DNA of 64,000 bases from Lycorma delicatula (lineage: Eukaryota > Arthropoda > Insecta > Hemiptera > Fulgoridae), in the NCBI RefSeq assembly GCF_047948215.1, contig NC_134455.1:165026575-165090574 (forward strand), written 5' to 3'. The notes beneath the pieces were generated by a model, which saw only the letters and a program-made list of their open reading frames with translations, was not told where the DNA came from and did not search any database. A program made the position numbers and the translations under genes. Of the stretch, positions 45,313 through 58,349 are shown in pieces (the first letter of the stretch is position 1; every line of letters begins with the position of its first letter).

Positions 45313-48090
45313 CAGTCTATCTGTAATTCTTGTAAAATACCTTTTGTGCAAGAACCAGCAGATTTGCTTCCTCTGAGAGCAATGTTTTTCACTTCCTCCA
45401 CAGTCAGTTCTTTTAGTGAAGAAAGTGACATTTGTTATTCACAAAGCTACATTTTAATTACTTTTTGTGAGCTTGGCATGTAAATATTTCTATTATACTT
45501 GGGTCAGTGAAGAAGGCAAAAGAATCCACTTCAACCCTTATTTTCCCCTGGTAATCCTATCCCATGGGCTGTGCATACTCTTCATGAAATGCAAGTTGAA
45601 TAGCTATTCTTCTTTATAGCAAAAGATAATAAAAATTACTTTCTATTGTAGTTATTAATATTGTAGGTTAATTTAAAACTAATTAAAATGATATTAAGAA
45701 CTGTAGTTTAAAAAAAAGTGAATAAAGATGTTGAGATGAGAGATATTGAGATGTAAATGTTTCATTTCAGAATTACAATATTTTTTTTAATTCTTACTAA
45801 TCAAAAATTGCAAATAAAAAATTAATCTTATTATTTAACCAATATAAATATGTGTTTGCAAGATTTCTGTATCTTGGGAAAAATTGTAAAATACAATGCA
45901 TTGCTTTGTGAATCAACAAGAAATATCAAAATCTTTGTCACTAAAAATTGTAGTCACATTTTTCATCAATTATCATATGACTAATCAATTGTACAAAATA
46001 TTGCCTTATTTATCGCATCCTTAATTGATAATTTTCAAAAACAATTTATTAATCTTGGTTTTATAAGATTTCATTTTATAAAATTTTTAAAAATGTTTAG
46101 TAAACCAATCTGCCCTCTATCCTTCACAATAATAACTTATGTACCTTTTTCTTAGTAACTATTGTATTTTCACAGTATGTTAAATCATTCATTAAAATTT
46201 TACTTTTTTTACATATTTTATGAAACTTGTTTCCCAAAATTAACATTAAAAGATTTTTACAAATATTAATACAGCCACTAATATTTAATAGCTATTAATT
46301 AAATTAATATAATATATTAATTATTTAATTGCCATATCATACATTTGATTGCTATATCATACATTTGATTTTTTTTCAGTAGTTATCAAATAGAATCAAT
46401 TTCTGGAATTTAAATCTATACCTGATTCATTGCAGAAAATTTTTGTAGTAATCTTTAAAAAAGACCTGAGAAAAATCACAAATAAACACTAAATTGCAGA
46501 AAACAGAGGTTAAAATTCTAGAAGGGTTTTTTACCTATCCTGGTAAACTTCTACAACAAAGCACTGGTACATAGTAAGGATTATCAGATTTCTCTCCTAA
46601 TTTATTTATTAATTAATCCTCTAATTTTACTGTACTTTCTGTTTGTTCCTTGCTTAATCTTATTAATACAGTTAAAAATTTTATTTGAGATGAGATTAAT
46701 ACACAATTCAGAATTTTTTTGTAGTCCAAAAACTACTTTTTCAGCACTATGAATAAAAGATTAATTAAACATTTATTAAACCACTTAAAAACATAAACTA
46801 CTTTATTAAAATTTAAACCACTTCAAATACACCAAATTTCAGCATGTTTGTAACAAAAATATTTTTTAACTAACACGGACCATTGTCCAGCGACTAGTTA
46901 GAATTTTGTGTTTACTATTTCTGTGTTTTATTATTCTAAAGTTTGGACTGGCTGAATCTTGAAATATAGCTCTACCAAAGTCATTATTTCAGTAGGTAAA
47001 TGAAATTTTCCTTTGTAATAGTTGTCTGCCTCTGACAACTTAATATACATACATGTACCAAATTATTTCTAAATTTCAGTAAATCACAGAGGATAAAATG
47101 TACAGAAAAAAAAATAATTAAAAATATTTCTATTCAGCTGACTTTTACAGACTAATCCCACTTTAAAGAGAAAATGAAAAACTTATAGCCAAAAAGTATA
47201 GAATTTATATTTCAACTTGTTCATAGATTGGTTACAGCAATGAATGAAAAAACAGTGAATTGATTAATTTATATTACTAGTCACTATTCTTCAATAAGCT
47301 ATTTATAATTATTAAAATTTATGCTTAAGCTTTAGCTGTGATAACTAGGAATCCAAAATCACAATAACAATACAAGTTGCATAAGCTGATAGAAGACAAT
47401 TATATTTTGGGCAGTAATTTAAAGTTATGGGAATATTTACAAAGCAATCATTGGTATTTGGCTGATAGTCAACATTTATTGTTTATTATCCAACAATTTA
47501 TCAGTCATTAGAATTTTTCTGAAAGATGATCTGATATAATACATAAATATTTTTATAGAATTTCTTTCATATACAGAAATAAAGACATACTGTAACCAAT
47601 TGAAAATCTTCAAACTCGAAGTTGTTTTAGCCTGAAAACAAAATTTTATTAGATCTATAATTCAAATGCATTTTGACTCAGATAACTAAGGATTATAAAT
47701 ACAGTAATGTGTTACAGAAAATTTACTTGCTGTAGTAAATTTATCCTTTCTTCAGTAAATTTATTTCTAGTGCTCTATTTTTTAAATAATTTCAAGGAAT
47801 CATTCTGCTGTATAAGGAAAACTGCTCAACATTTCTTTAAAAACAATATCATTTCCCCTTTATTACAGGCTTTAGAGTTTGTTATCAGACAATCCCCTGT
47901 AGAGATGACTTTTGGCTTTATATACCAAAACATCGTAAAGTATAGTAAAATACTTAATGATGTTTCTGCCTTCTAGTTACAACTAGACTTTTTCTGACAT
48001 CAGAACTGAAATTCTTGTGTTTAATGTACTGCCACTTAAAATGTTGGCTTATAATGATGTTTTCACTTATCGTAAGTTACTATTCTTTAT
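45313..48090. other. AT-rich intergenic DNA, nothing recognised
   Basis: No gene or repeat could be supported. The 89-codon plus frame at 47707-47976 has no visible motif. Confidence 0.5.
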
Positions 48091-48095
48091 AAAAG

Positions 48096-48174
48096 TAAAT
48101 ATTTAAAGTGTAAATTGTTATTTACACTTTAAATATTTAAAAAACTGATGGTACAGGCATTATGATGCCTGTAC
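48096..48174. repeat. Two adjacent perfect hairpins
   Basis: Hairpin 1: 48096-48115 pairs exactly with 48120-48139 (20 bp, loop TGTT). Hairpin 2: 48151-48160 (GTACAGGCAT) pairs exactly with 48165-48174 (10 bp, loop TATG). They are separated by 11 bases. No terminator-like context or gene adjoins them. Confidence 0.9.
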
Positions 48175-48179
48175 AAAAC

Positions 48180-49590
48180 TTAAAACCTATCTTCTGCAAT
48201 CTTTTAGTACTATTGTGTTAAGGGGGCACTACATTTGTGCTAAGTACTATAAATTTTTGTATTTAGTTAATAATAGTTTAACTAGACAATTAGATGAGAT
48301 TAGCATGCAAAGCAAGCATATGTTTGGTTAATGAGGATTCTATGTACTGACAAATCAAAAATTAATATTATTAATATATAATATTTATTATATATAATAT
48401 TCATGTACCCGTGTATACCAAACATAACCTACACTCACTAATCTTTCTAAGTAATGTTACATGTACAAATTATTTACAATTCATTAAATAACAAAAGTGA
48501 TATTTAAACTAAATACAAATTCATCATACAAAATACCATATTAATCATACAGAAAACAGCAGTACTTAAAAACAGAGCAAATCAAGTACCCCTCCTAACA
48601 CAATAGTACCTTTTTTTTGTACTAATTATGTTAATTATAATAAAATTTACATGGCACATTTCAGTAACATAGAAAACTGTAATAACACTTGATATACTTC
48701 AAGAAGACTTGTTATAGTAAAAATATGAGCAATAAGATTACACCCAAAGTATTGATTTACAGTTGTTTTTGTCATATCTCATTGCAGTAAAAGTATTTTA
48801 ATAGTTTTCAATCACATCCACCTATTGATATCATTACTTATTTACATCATTAGTCACTGTTTGTAGGACTGCATGTTAATATCTATGCGGCATATCTGTT
48901 AATATATCAGCTGTAACTGCAATATATTTCAACCAAAACTATCATTTATCTGTTAACTTGTGTACAAAGATTTTACATTAATTGAAGTAAATTCGCAAAT
49001 TTTGATGCTTGATTTGCATTAAGACTGGCATTTGGCAGTTAAAATTACACAAAAAGAAGAATTTTATTTGATTCAACTTCAAAATGACTTATTTCCATAA
49101 GAATCAAGGAGTTTTTAATAATTATTAAATAATTTAAATTTTCAAAAAATTTATTTTAATGTCCCGAATTTTTACTTAGAAAAAATTATCAACCGCCGAC
49201 GTCTCTTTTAAAGAAATATAATAAATCTCTGAAGTCATTTTAATTTTCCCTCTTTAACAATATAGCCAGTAAAATTATTGTTGGCTTAACAATAATGTAT
49301 TATCATTTCTTTTGTTGTCATTAAACAGTGTATCTAGGTAAGTCTGAATTAATTGAAAAAGGGTGAATTCAATAACTTCTTTAAGATTATATTTGTGAAA
49401 ATTTTCATTTTCGTAATAAGAATACAAAAAAATATTCATCAAAATGTATTCTGCTCAACATACTTAAATATATGTCTAACACTTATAGAAGGTGCGATAA
49501 AAAATTATATTATTGTAAATTAAATTTCTAAGAGTGTTTAAAATTATATTAATGGGAAAATTATTAAACTTCAAGAAATATAACGGCAGG
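48180..49590. other. AT-rich DNA upstream of the Derlin gene
   Basis: No coding or RNA feature recognised. Confidence 0.5.
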
Positions 49591-49599
49591 AACTTGTCA

Positions 49600-49898
49600 G
49601 CTGATCACTGAATGTTAATTGCATTCTCTGTGGTTTGTTGTGATATCAAATGACTTGCTGCAATATCAGTAGTTCGGCAATGGTAGTGTTACACGTGTCG
49701 TGTTTTGCTTGGCATAATATATTTTAATATTTACTTAAATGAGTACTATTAATTTTAAAAATAGAAGAGTTATAATTCTGCGTATTTTATGTTAATAAAT
49801 AATTGTACTTGACGTTACCACAAGTTTGAGTGTTCGGGTTACGTTGAAAAGTTTTTTTAGTTTTCACTTGTTTCCGACAGTGTTCTGAACAAATTAAA
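49600..49898 (+). promoter_or_regulatory. Presumed promoter and 5' UTR of Derlin-1
   Basis: Somewhat less AT-rich than its surroundings, with a CACGTG E-box at 49692-49697 and no obvious TATA box. The transcription start is not determinable. The ATG context is AAAATG, with A at -3. Placement rests only on lying directly before the first coding exon. Confidence 0.4.
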
Positions 49899-50051
49899 AT
49901 GACTGATATACCAGAGTGGTTTAAATCTTTACCCATTTTTACCAGGTGTTGGCTGAGTTTAACAGCTGGACTTTCGCTTCTTGGGCGTTTTGGTTTAATC
50001 GGAGCTCATAACCTTATTTTGATGTTTGATCCGTTTATCCATAAGTTTCAG
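49899..50051 (+). CDS. Der-1: Derlin-1, coding exon 1
   Basis: Encodes residues 1-51, starting MTDIPEWFKSLPIFTRCWLS and ending in PFIHKFQ, in phase 0 before a GTACGT donor at 50052. Derlins are rhomboid-like pseudoproteases in the ER membrane that help extract misfolded proteins for degradation by p97 and the proteasome. The acidic-WF start, the T-R-x-W before the first membrane segment (about residues 17-40) and F-x-x-F-Q before the exon 2 WR motif are Derlin-1 rather than Derlin-2 features. The initiator ATG gives the usual Derlin-1 length for this exon. The exon is intact. Confidence 0.92.
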
Positions 50052-50582
50052 GTACGTATCCCCCCTGCGTAGTAATAGTTAGTTTCTTTAACTTTTAAGT
50101 ACACGTAAATCTTGTATGTCTAATTATATTACTTGATATGCGGATTTTGTAAGATTATGGCTTTGAAAATTCAATGAATTAGTCGCAGAAATCGTATAAC
50201 TTGTATTAATTGGACAAAATAAATTTGTATTAGTTTCCACAGTGAACTCTACCTGACAAATTGAACTATGCAAATTAACCCTCTGAATCTAGTTTGTTTA
50301 AGGATTGTTAAGACATTACATCATTTAGATGATGTTCATTTATAGTGCGCTGTGCATTTTAAAGTAAGAACCTTACAACATTTTTGTTCCCCACTTAAGT
50401 AATTAATTACTATTTCACTGATATTTAAATAAATTTTTTTTCCTGACCGATATTTAATAACGCATTACGTAAAAAACTTTTGGTAAGCTGTAGGCTTACT
50501 GATCACTTACAATTAATTTATCTTAGGAATATAAGTGTTTAATATCTTTATTTGTAGTATAAAATAAGTCAGCATTGTGTTC

Positions 50583-50963
50583 TTAAGAACCATTGTCACA
50601 AAGGATAAAGTATATTTCAATTCTATTGATCATAATATTAAAAATAAAACTCATAATGTTCACTCCACAAATAAACATTGTAAGCTCTACAGAGTAAAAA
50701 ATTGTACAGATAAGTAATGCCAAGAGGGACTGGCTGGTGTGCCTTATATTGAATATACTTAAGGCTTTGCCATAGTGGGTTGAACTGAAAATTTGATTTG
50801 TCAATAATAACATATTGATTATTTTATTTATACAAGCTGTGTAAATTTTAAATACTTTGATTGAAAGTGTATAATTAATCGCGTTTATTTGACTTACACA
50901 AGTGAGTAACATGAACCCACTCACACTGAAAATCACTGCAGAAGTTAATATTTGAGTTATCAT
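50583..50963 (-). CDS. Hydrophobic 126-residue ORF, function unknown
   Basis: Starts at an ATG (MITQILTSAVIFSVSG...). It has three or four hydrophobic segments (about residues 5-28, 50-56, 80-100, 103-120), separated by short polar pieces. Size and pattern would suit one exon of an insect multi-pass membrane protein such as a chemoreceptor, but no diagnostic motif is present and AT-rich DNA easily yields hydrophobic frames. Lying antisense in a Derlin intron, it is at best a doubtful gene. Confidence 0.22.
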   Translation of the reverse strand: MITQILTSAVIFSVSGFMLLTCVSQINAINYTLSIKVFKIYTACINKIINMLLLTNQIFSSTHYGKALSIFNIRHTSQSLLALLICTIFYSVELTMFICGVNIMSFIFNIMINRIEIYFILCDNGS

Positions 50964-52539
50964 TTAAATATTCTAATCCCTACATTATTTTTAATTTGAT
51001 GAGTTCATTAAATAGACAAAGTACCACATATTATGGATAATGCTTGAATTATAGAAATACGTAGTTCAACCTGCACCTATTGTTGCATTGTTGTTGGTTT
51101 GTGTCACCATTAAATACATTTAGATTGTCTATTGTGAAGCATATCAAATCGTAAATAGTGCTGGCATTATCAAAACATTCTGTGTAATAAATAAATTATG
51201 GTTGTTTTCTGACATGTACATATACCAAAAATGGATTATCCTTTTTTAAAGCTAGATTAAGATGTTCCATAAAGATTATTCTGTATCTCATCAAACTGTG
51301 AGCTTAAACATAGCAGACTTGTACGGCTGCTGCTCTGAAGTGACTTCAAAAGTACTAGGATGTACATATTAAAAATTGTTAGTAAGTGGAAACTTTAATT
51401 TATACAACCATACTGTTATGTTCATGATTGGTCAAGTTCACCCTTGACAGCAGAATATTTTTACAGAATATAAACTACTTTCTTCAGAATATAAATCTTG
51501 AAATTCTTTTTTTTTCTTAGAAATTCTTTTTATTTTTGTTTTTTTGTTCTTTTTTTTACTTTTTATTACCACATAAGCTTGAAGCTTGCATGTGGGATAT
51601 GGAAATGGGATTTTGTAGTGTATGAAAAGTACCATGCAAAGAAAACTGAATAGTATCCACAGCTTAGCTTTCAGCCATACAATTATGCATCTGTATAAAA
51701 AGAAAATTTTTTAAATTGAATTGTCAGAGTGGCAAAGGAGATATATTCATCTAAAGAAGGTTGAGGAAAGATAATAATAGTTCAGGAATTAGCAGATTCA
51801 GAAAATAGAAATGTTTATGTTTAATGTGAGTTTGGAAATTCTTCCATGGATAAGGAATACCTTAAAAAAGATGAAAAATATAATCAAAACCTAATTTGAA
51901 TTGATAAAAGAAATGTAATAGTAGAATTTTTAATGTACGATAACCTATTTCACTAAATTCAAAAATATATTTACGAAAATGCATAAAATTTTTATTTAAT
52001 ACCAGTTTTGTAATTATATGTATAAGTATTACTGGTTTTTTTTTTTGCTCACAGTAATTAACACATTTTTAACAAAGGTAGATCAACATATGAAAAGGTG
52101 GTAGACTGTAACCATGCCCTACATTGGTTTTGTTTTGATTATATAATTGCACAAGGTTAATATTAAATTAAAGTAACCAGTTTGTTAATATACAAAAAAA
52201 ATTTCCCATATTTCAAATAATTTATTGTTTCTAAACTTCTAAAGATTATTAGAGTTTGGTGTTGTGTTCAGTTTATATACATATTACTACATAAAAAGAA
52301 TACGCTTAATTATGGTAATATACTGTTATATTAACAGCAGCAGACATAAAAACGAGTAATGTATTGCTCATCACAAACTTATTTATATTGTTTTAAATAT
52401 CATAATAAAATTTACATAATTTTAAAAAGAATATATTCAGAATATATAAAGACAAACTTATACACCGTATGAAGAGAAAACATTCAAATCTTTTAATATA
52501 AAACTGGATACATATTTTATATGTTATTTTATATCTATC

Positions 52540-52720
52540 TTTGTGATTAAAAAAATGCTGCCCCTTTTGAACAATTTAACTGGTTATATAAATGTTTCAA
52601 GTGGTAGTTCTGAGTCACTACTCAGATAAGTAACTTTTTGCAATGTATTGCTTGGCCAGAAATTGCTTCCCAGGTAATGAATGAGCCATGAACTGATGCA
52701 TTATCTTGAAGGAAGAATCT
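52540..52720 (-). pseudogene. Possible mariner-like fragment
   Basis: The minus strand reads RFFLQDNASVHGSFITWEA, resembling the second catalytic block of mariner transposases (Q/H-D-N-A-x-x-H). Support is confined to this one motif. The adjacent 68-codon frame at 52764-52970 is polar and unmatched. Confidence 0.3.
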
Positions 52721-54334
52721 ATTTAAACACACTTCTAGCAAATTTCCTCAGCTTTTCTTAGGTTTATGAAACTTTTTTTAAATAGTTTTGATCCACTGCA
52801 TTTCCTTGAGTGTGGACTTGATTTTCTTCAGCTTTGAACAGGTTGAGGTTTTCTTGTCCATAGACGTTTTTTCCTCCTGCTTCTCTTGGTTGGATCGGAT
52901 TGTCCTCTGGGTCAGATTGTTCATAGACTGGATTTCGTTTGAGGGTCATCCTGAAAAATCCAGGTTTCATTAAGTAAACACTTTCTCTAAAAATTGTAAA
53001 TCCACTTTAATTTACTGTAAAATATATGTTCAGATTTACTTTTGATTTGATTCTGATCAGAACTGAAAAATCCTGCTACCATCCTGGCACAATTCATTGT
53101 GTTAATTATATCATAAGTTTGATAGTTTGTATATCAGTATTCATTTTATGCTGCTGTTCAAACACTATAAAAAATTCTTCATTTTTAAAAACCTCATTTT
53201 TCTTCTTTTTTTGTACCTGTCTAGATGGGCACTGGCTGTTTATTACGTTGAAGATTTTCTCAACCTTCCTGAAATTTTTTGTGCCTTAAGAAACTGCTTT
53301 ACACTTTTTACATGTGATTGCTGTAAGTCACAGTTAATGTCGAATAACTGAAAAGATTATAGTGATTGCACTACCATGTTTTGAAACTTTACTTAAAAGT
53401 TTCAAGTGAACGACTTGCTATATTATTTAAGCAGATATTTTATTAGTTTGATGGATAGGTTGATAGAAGATTGATGGTCAGTGCTGTGATTATTTTTAAA
53501 TTGGTATTGTTTTGTTAAAATGAATGTTAGCACATAATTCTAATAGTCTGCAATAAAAGTGTTATTAGTACAAAGACATTTTTCTAGTACATGTAAAAAC
53601 CCCTGTGACTGAAATATTATGTAGCAATATACCAACTGCTGGATGAAAATGTTTGTGAGAAGGCCGAAGGTCAATCTGGATATGATTCATAAACTCAGTC
53701 TTACTGTTATTTTATTAGACTTATAGTTTCATTATTTAACCTTGTAATTGCAGATATTTTTTTCTGTTATACGCCAACCAGATTTATAGTAAACACATCA
53801 TCAGAAATAGCATATAATTTTGATTTTAAATTGTCTTGCAAATCAAATTAAAGAGAAAATTCTACATAATATTATTCTCTTAATAATGTTAGTTAGCCTT
53901 ATACAAAAGGCTAAAATGTTAAAGGCCAAAAGTTAACAGCTTTCCCATAATTAACTAAAAAGGATAAACTTTGATAAATTTAAGAGAAAAAACCACAATT
54001 ATTACTGTATTTTTACTAAGTGAATAAACTAAAAATAATTTTTAAATTTTAGATAAAGCTATTATGAGCAATTTGTTGTTTTTTCATTTATGATATTATT
54101 TACATTTGTTATAAAAATATCTAAGGTATGGTGAACACATATCTTGTAACAATGCAATTTTTAAGACTGATCCATTCTTAAAGCAACTTTAACAATCTTA
54201 ATTTTTATATTTTATTAAAACTACATACTTAGTTACTCTAATAAATAATTGCATTTATACATTGTTAAACAACTTCTGCATTCTAATCTAAGCACTCATT
54301 TTGTAATGTTACTTACCATTATTTATTTAATGGT

Positions 54335-54372
54335 AATCTGTTACCATTATTTATTAATAATGGTAACAGATT
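54335..54372. repeat. 17-bp perfect hairpin near the intron 1 acceptor
   Basis: 54335-54351 pairs exactly with 54356-54372 (loop TATT). The words TTACCATTATT recur just before it. It ends 59 bases before the splice acceptor, within the branch-point neighbourhood. Confidence 0.85.
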
Positions 54373-54431
54373 ATTACAGTGTGTTTAGTGTATAGTGTAA
54401 TAACTTGATAGTTTCTTTCTTTTTTTTACAG

Positions 54432-54543
54432 ATATGGAGACCTCTAACTGCATTGTTTTTCTACCCATTGACACCTGCAACAGGTTTTCACTTCTTAATC
54501 AATTGTTTCTTCCTTTATAGTTACTCTGTGCGCCTTGAAAGAG
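54432..54543 (+). CDS. Der-1: Derlin-1, coding exon 2
   Basis: 112 bases, encoding residues 52-88 plus one base of the next codon. Opens with IWRPLTALFFYPLTPATGFH and ends YSVRLER. W53-R54 is the Derlin/rhomboid WR motif in loop 1. FHFLINCFFLYSYSVRLER is the second membrane segment with its conserved L-x-L-Y-x-Y-x-x-x-L-E ending. The frame joins exon 1 exactly (phase 0) and leaves phase 1 at the GTGAGA donor (54544). No defect is seen. Confidence 0.93.
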
Positions 54544-56744
54544 GTGAGATTTTGTGTTAGTTTTATTGGCTTAAATTTGAGTATGATTTGAGATATAAAG
54601 TAATAAGTGTTTAGTTATCTATCTGTGCTGTAATAATTATATTGGTCATTCTCATTTGTGAAATTAATATCTTCATTTCAATATATTAAAATGTGATAGA
54701 AAGTAACAATGACCCATAAACCTTAAACTTTATTAATATTGAATATATCTTCAGTGGAAGTACCAGGTGCAGCAGAATGGTGTCCCATATATCACAAGGT
54801 CACTGACTGGGCTAGAGAGGTGAGATAGGTTCCTTTCGTTCAGGTGGAGGATGAAGTTTGTCAGTTGGTTATGCCTTAGTCAGGTGATCAAGAGGGCTGT
54901 GTTATCAAAAGCTTACTTTAGAAATGCAGAATCCATAACAATGCAAAGAGAATTTTGTATGCACTGCCTTTTAATGGCAAGTGTGGCCATTCCAGATTGG
55001 AAAATAATTCTGAAATGGATTGCAACAGGTTCTGCGTTACTGAGATGACCAGCTGGCCATTCTAGGACTATCAGAATGCCTGAAAATGTTGCTCAGGAAG
55101 AGTATCTGTAGAGCAGTCTCCAAGCCATTCTGCTCAAAAACATGCTTCTGGACTTGGGATTTCAGATTGATCTGAAATCCCAAATTTTGCATATTGATTT
55201 GGATTTGCGCCCATACAAAATGGCTTGCACAGGAATTAAGTGAGCCCTAAGTCTGTTGTGTGGAACAGTGATGAAGCTCATTTCCATCTTTCAGGCACTA
55301 TAAACAAGCAAACATTTTGTTACTGGATATCGGAAAACCCTCAATAGCTTCACCACAAACCACTTCACAGTCCAAAAGTGACCATATGCTGTGCTTTATC
55401 TGTTTTGGGCATTGTAGGGCCCTACATTTTTAAAGATGGCAGCATCACCATTGCTATGAATTCTGATCAGTACTGTGACACATTGGGAAAATTTCTCCAG
55501 CCCCAATTGTCAAAAATTCAATAAAGAAGAATCAGAGGACTTCTGGTTTCAACAGGTTGGGGCCACAGCTTACACTGCTTGTTGCTCTTGTGCCATTTGG
55601 CAAGAAATGTTTTTAGGACATCATATTTCATTGTGGGGCAATATAAAGTAGCCATTTCACTCTTCTGATCTAAGCCCTGCAATTTTATTTTTGTGGGCTA
55701 TCTGAAAGATAAGATTAATGTTTAAAGGTTAGATAAGGGTTTGAGGGCCTCAAATCCTTAAACTATTTAAGAATGTGATTAGAGAAGTTATCACCACTAC
55801 TCCTCAATATGCTGGAGAGAGTGATGCAAAACTTCCAGGAATGGTTTTGAGTCTGTCACTTGTGATGGCTGCCATTTGGACGACATAATTTTTAAAACCT
55901 AAGCAAACAAAGCTTCATATATCTGCGTTTCAGAAATGAAAAGTTTTTTTGTATATCGTTAACTGTTTTTTATTAACCTGTGAGATTCCATTCTGTCACA
56001 CCTGTATTTTATTGTTTAAGTAGCATAACAGTGCTCCAAGTATTCATATCATATATGCTGAGGATAGGTCATCTATTATACATAATTGCAGTTACACTTC
56101 CTTTATTAATCTATTCATTTTCAGTACCGACTTCAGATTTTTTATAGTTAATTTATTATTAGTTTCTTCAGCATACCACTCAGTTTTAGGATTGTTTTAG
56201 ATTTATGTTTAGTAAAATTGAGGATTATTCATATTTTGTAAATCAGAAAAATAATCCAGATGACTAAATAAAATTTTGATTGCAGTTTCTGCCAAGTAGC
56301 ATATTATTTTGTAATGTTTGCTAAATAATTTTTGTATTCCTATAATTTTTATCCTGCAAACTTAGATTTTTACAATTGGTAAAGCATTTCAGAGATGTAC
56401 TTTCTTTATTACAATTTAAATCAAACTTTTAGACTTCTCATTTCTCTCCACTCTAGGGGAATTAAAATATTTGGTGTCCTTAAATATTTAAAAGTCTAAA
56501 ATTGTCCGTTCTGATATATTATTAATTACAGAAATTATCAATAGATCAGAAATTTAGGAAAAGATATTTTGAATCCACTCCACCTACAAGATGGTTGCCC
56601 TTTTAATTGCTTTGGGCTTGTTTTGGAAATAATCTTTTGATTTGTTTTCTTTTTGTGGGAAGAATTCAGTAGTTATGTAACTCTGTATATTTATTCTGCA
56701 TATGTAGGTATTTTTTAAACATACATTTTTACTTTTATTTACAG
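54544..56744 (+). other. Derlin-1 intron 2 (2,201 bp)
   Basis: GTGAGA donor to TTTACAG acceptor (56744). More than half of it is a Tc1/mariner-type fossil on the same strand as the gene. Confidence 0.88.
54761..56006 (+). mobile_element. Decayed Tc1/mariner-type transposon inside Derlin intron 2
   Basis: Ends show imperfect inverted repeats: TACCAGGTGCAGCAGAATGG at 54761 on against TACAGGTGTGACAGAATGG read inward from 56006, both beginning at a TA. Inside, on the plus strand: VLSKAYFRNAESITMQREF, IPDWKIILKWIATGSALLR (HTH region), RTIRMPENVAQEE, SDEAHFHLSGTINKQTFCYW (about 55270-55330; first catalytic Asp), CCALSVLGIVGPYIFKDGSI, DQYCDTLGKFLQPQL, VGYLKDKINV. The second and third catalytic blocks are unreadable. 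At about 1.25 kb, the element has near-original length but many stops. Confidence 0.8.
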
Positions 56745-56836
56745 ATGTATTTGGTGATAGACCTGCCGACTATCTATTTATGTTAATATTCAATTGGATT
56801 TGTTGTGTAATTGTTGGACTTTTAGCTGAAATTCAT
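56745..56836 (+). CDS. Der-1: Derlin-1, coding exon 3
   Basis: 92 bases, completing the split Asp codon from exon 2 and encoding VFGDRPADYLFMLIFNWICC through VIVGLLAEIH (residues 89-119). FDGRPADYxFMLLFNWI is the most recognisable Derlin-1 signature, and the hydrophobic stretch is the third membrane segment. A GTAAGT donor follows at 56837 in phase 0. About half of a typical Derlin-1 (around 250 residues) is covered by exons 1-3; later exons, with the remaining membrane segments and the GxxxG helix, must lie beyond position 64000. Confidence 0.93.
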
Positions 56837-58072
56837 GTAAGTTTGTTTTAAATTACAGTTAATACTTTATAAAAACAAATTTTAATTAAATTTTAAGGGA
56901 ACTATATTACTTGAAATCTCGTACACCATAAGTTAGATTTACTCAAAAGTTAGATAACTTTACATTATTTTTATCTGTATCCTCTCAACATATTTCAGTC
57001 CACTATGATGGGCTGAAATATGGGCTTTGGTTTTCAGCCCAGTCTCATTTTTATGGTTGTTTGTCATTTCTTGCTCTATTTTAATTATGTTTAAAATATG
57101 ACTGAGATCACCTCTCTATTCATGAAAATGCTGTATTACATATGAGAGTTCTTTATATAGAGATAAAACTTAAAAAAGGAGTGATTGAACTTAGTTTTAA
57201 AAAAAAAAACAATGTTTGTTAACTTGTTATTCTGCACATCTGTTAAAGTACTACACCTATAAAATGTAGTATTCAGTGTTTTTGCTTATATCAGATCGCT
57301 TTCTTTTTTTTTTTGAATGAATTTCTTTTATTTGTAATCCTAAAAAGATTGTATTGTTAGTAAATTTCCTGTATGCTCTATACTGTAACTATTCAAGATT
57401 GATTTTTAGTTACTGATACAAAAACAGTCAGTAAAAGCAAAGTCAAGGAAGCAGAAAAGGCCAAAAAACATCAATTATTGTGTATTTATCAAAATATTAA
57501 TGATTAGAAACTGCATGTGCTGAACATTCCTAAGTATAGCATAAATGTTACTTTATTAGAATAAACTGATTATTCTTCTAATTGTTACTGTCAAACAAAG
57601 TTTTTCTGTATAATTGACCTCTTATATTTGACAAACTGTTTATGATGAAATTGCTTTAAGTTAAAGAAAACTTCAACATGATCATGATGTTTAGCCATAA
57701 TGATTTTTCTCCACCCATGTGATGATTGTGGTTTGGTAGTAGCTTAAGTGCCATACTCCCATTAATAGTAGCTTAGCACCCATTGATGAGATTTTCAAAA
57801 TACTTTTCAACATCATTTGATCTATCTCTGAGAATTTCTTTTAAACCACAATGCCTCTTTTGTTATATAAAAAACATTCTTTAGTTAGCAGCTAATACAC
57901 TAATTTTGCATGTGATCCATGTTCCATTTCAGCCAAAATTGGATCAAGTTTTTTTTTTATAAAATTTAATGGATCGGCAAAAAAAATTCCTGATAATGGC
58001 ATGTACTTCTTTAACATCATTGTTATCAGTTGATTCTGACAAAATCCAGATTTTTGAATTTCCACAAACCTT
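56837..58072 (+). other. Start of Derlin-1 intron 3
   Basis: AT-rich, with a poly-T tract near 57306-57315. No other gene recognised up to the LINE. If the gene is intact, this intron is longer than 7.1 kb. Confidence 0.7.
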
Positions 58073-58349
58073 ATCCTCCCCGACGGGGAGTCTTATTCTT
58101 TAAGACTTTGGGGGTTGGCGTCCCCACGGGCCTAGCCTCCGCAGCTTTCCTTCCCACTATACAATGAGCTGCGGAACACTTTACATTTTACACATATACT
58201 ACACCAAGAACACTACATAAATTACAACATACACACATACACAATTACACAACAACAACCTACACTGATGTTTCTTACATTTGCGCTCGGTGGTGTTGCG
58301 GCGTCTTGCGGGGCGCGGCCGTGGCCCGGGGCGGGAGCAATTCGTGCCG

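Larger units (their letters stand above)
50052..54431 (+). other. Derlin-1 intron 1 (4,380 bp)
   Basis: GT (50052) to AG (54430-54431), with a TTTTTTTACAG acceptor. It contains no clear functional gene. Points of note: a hydrophobic 126-codon minus-strand frame (50583-50963), a possible mariner-like fragment on the minus strand (52540-52720), and a hairpin close to the acceptor. Confidence 0.85.

Noticed and set aside
52764..52970. 68-codon minus-strand polar frame
   Set aside because: It reads like protein but has no family match or conserved motif; kept only as context for the doubtful mariner fragment next to it.
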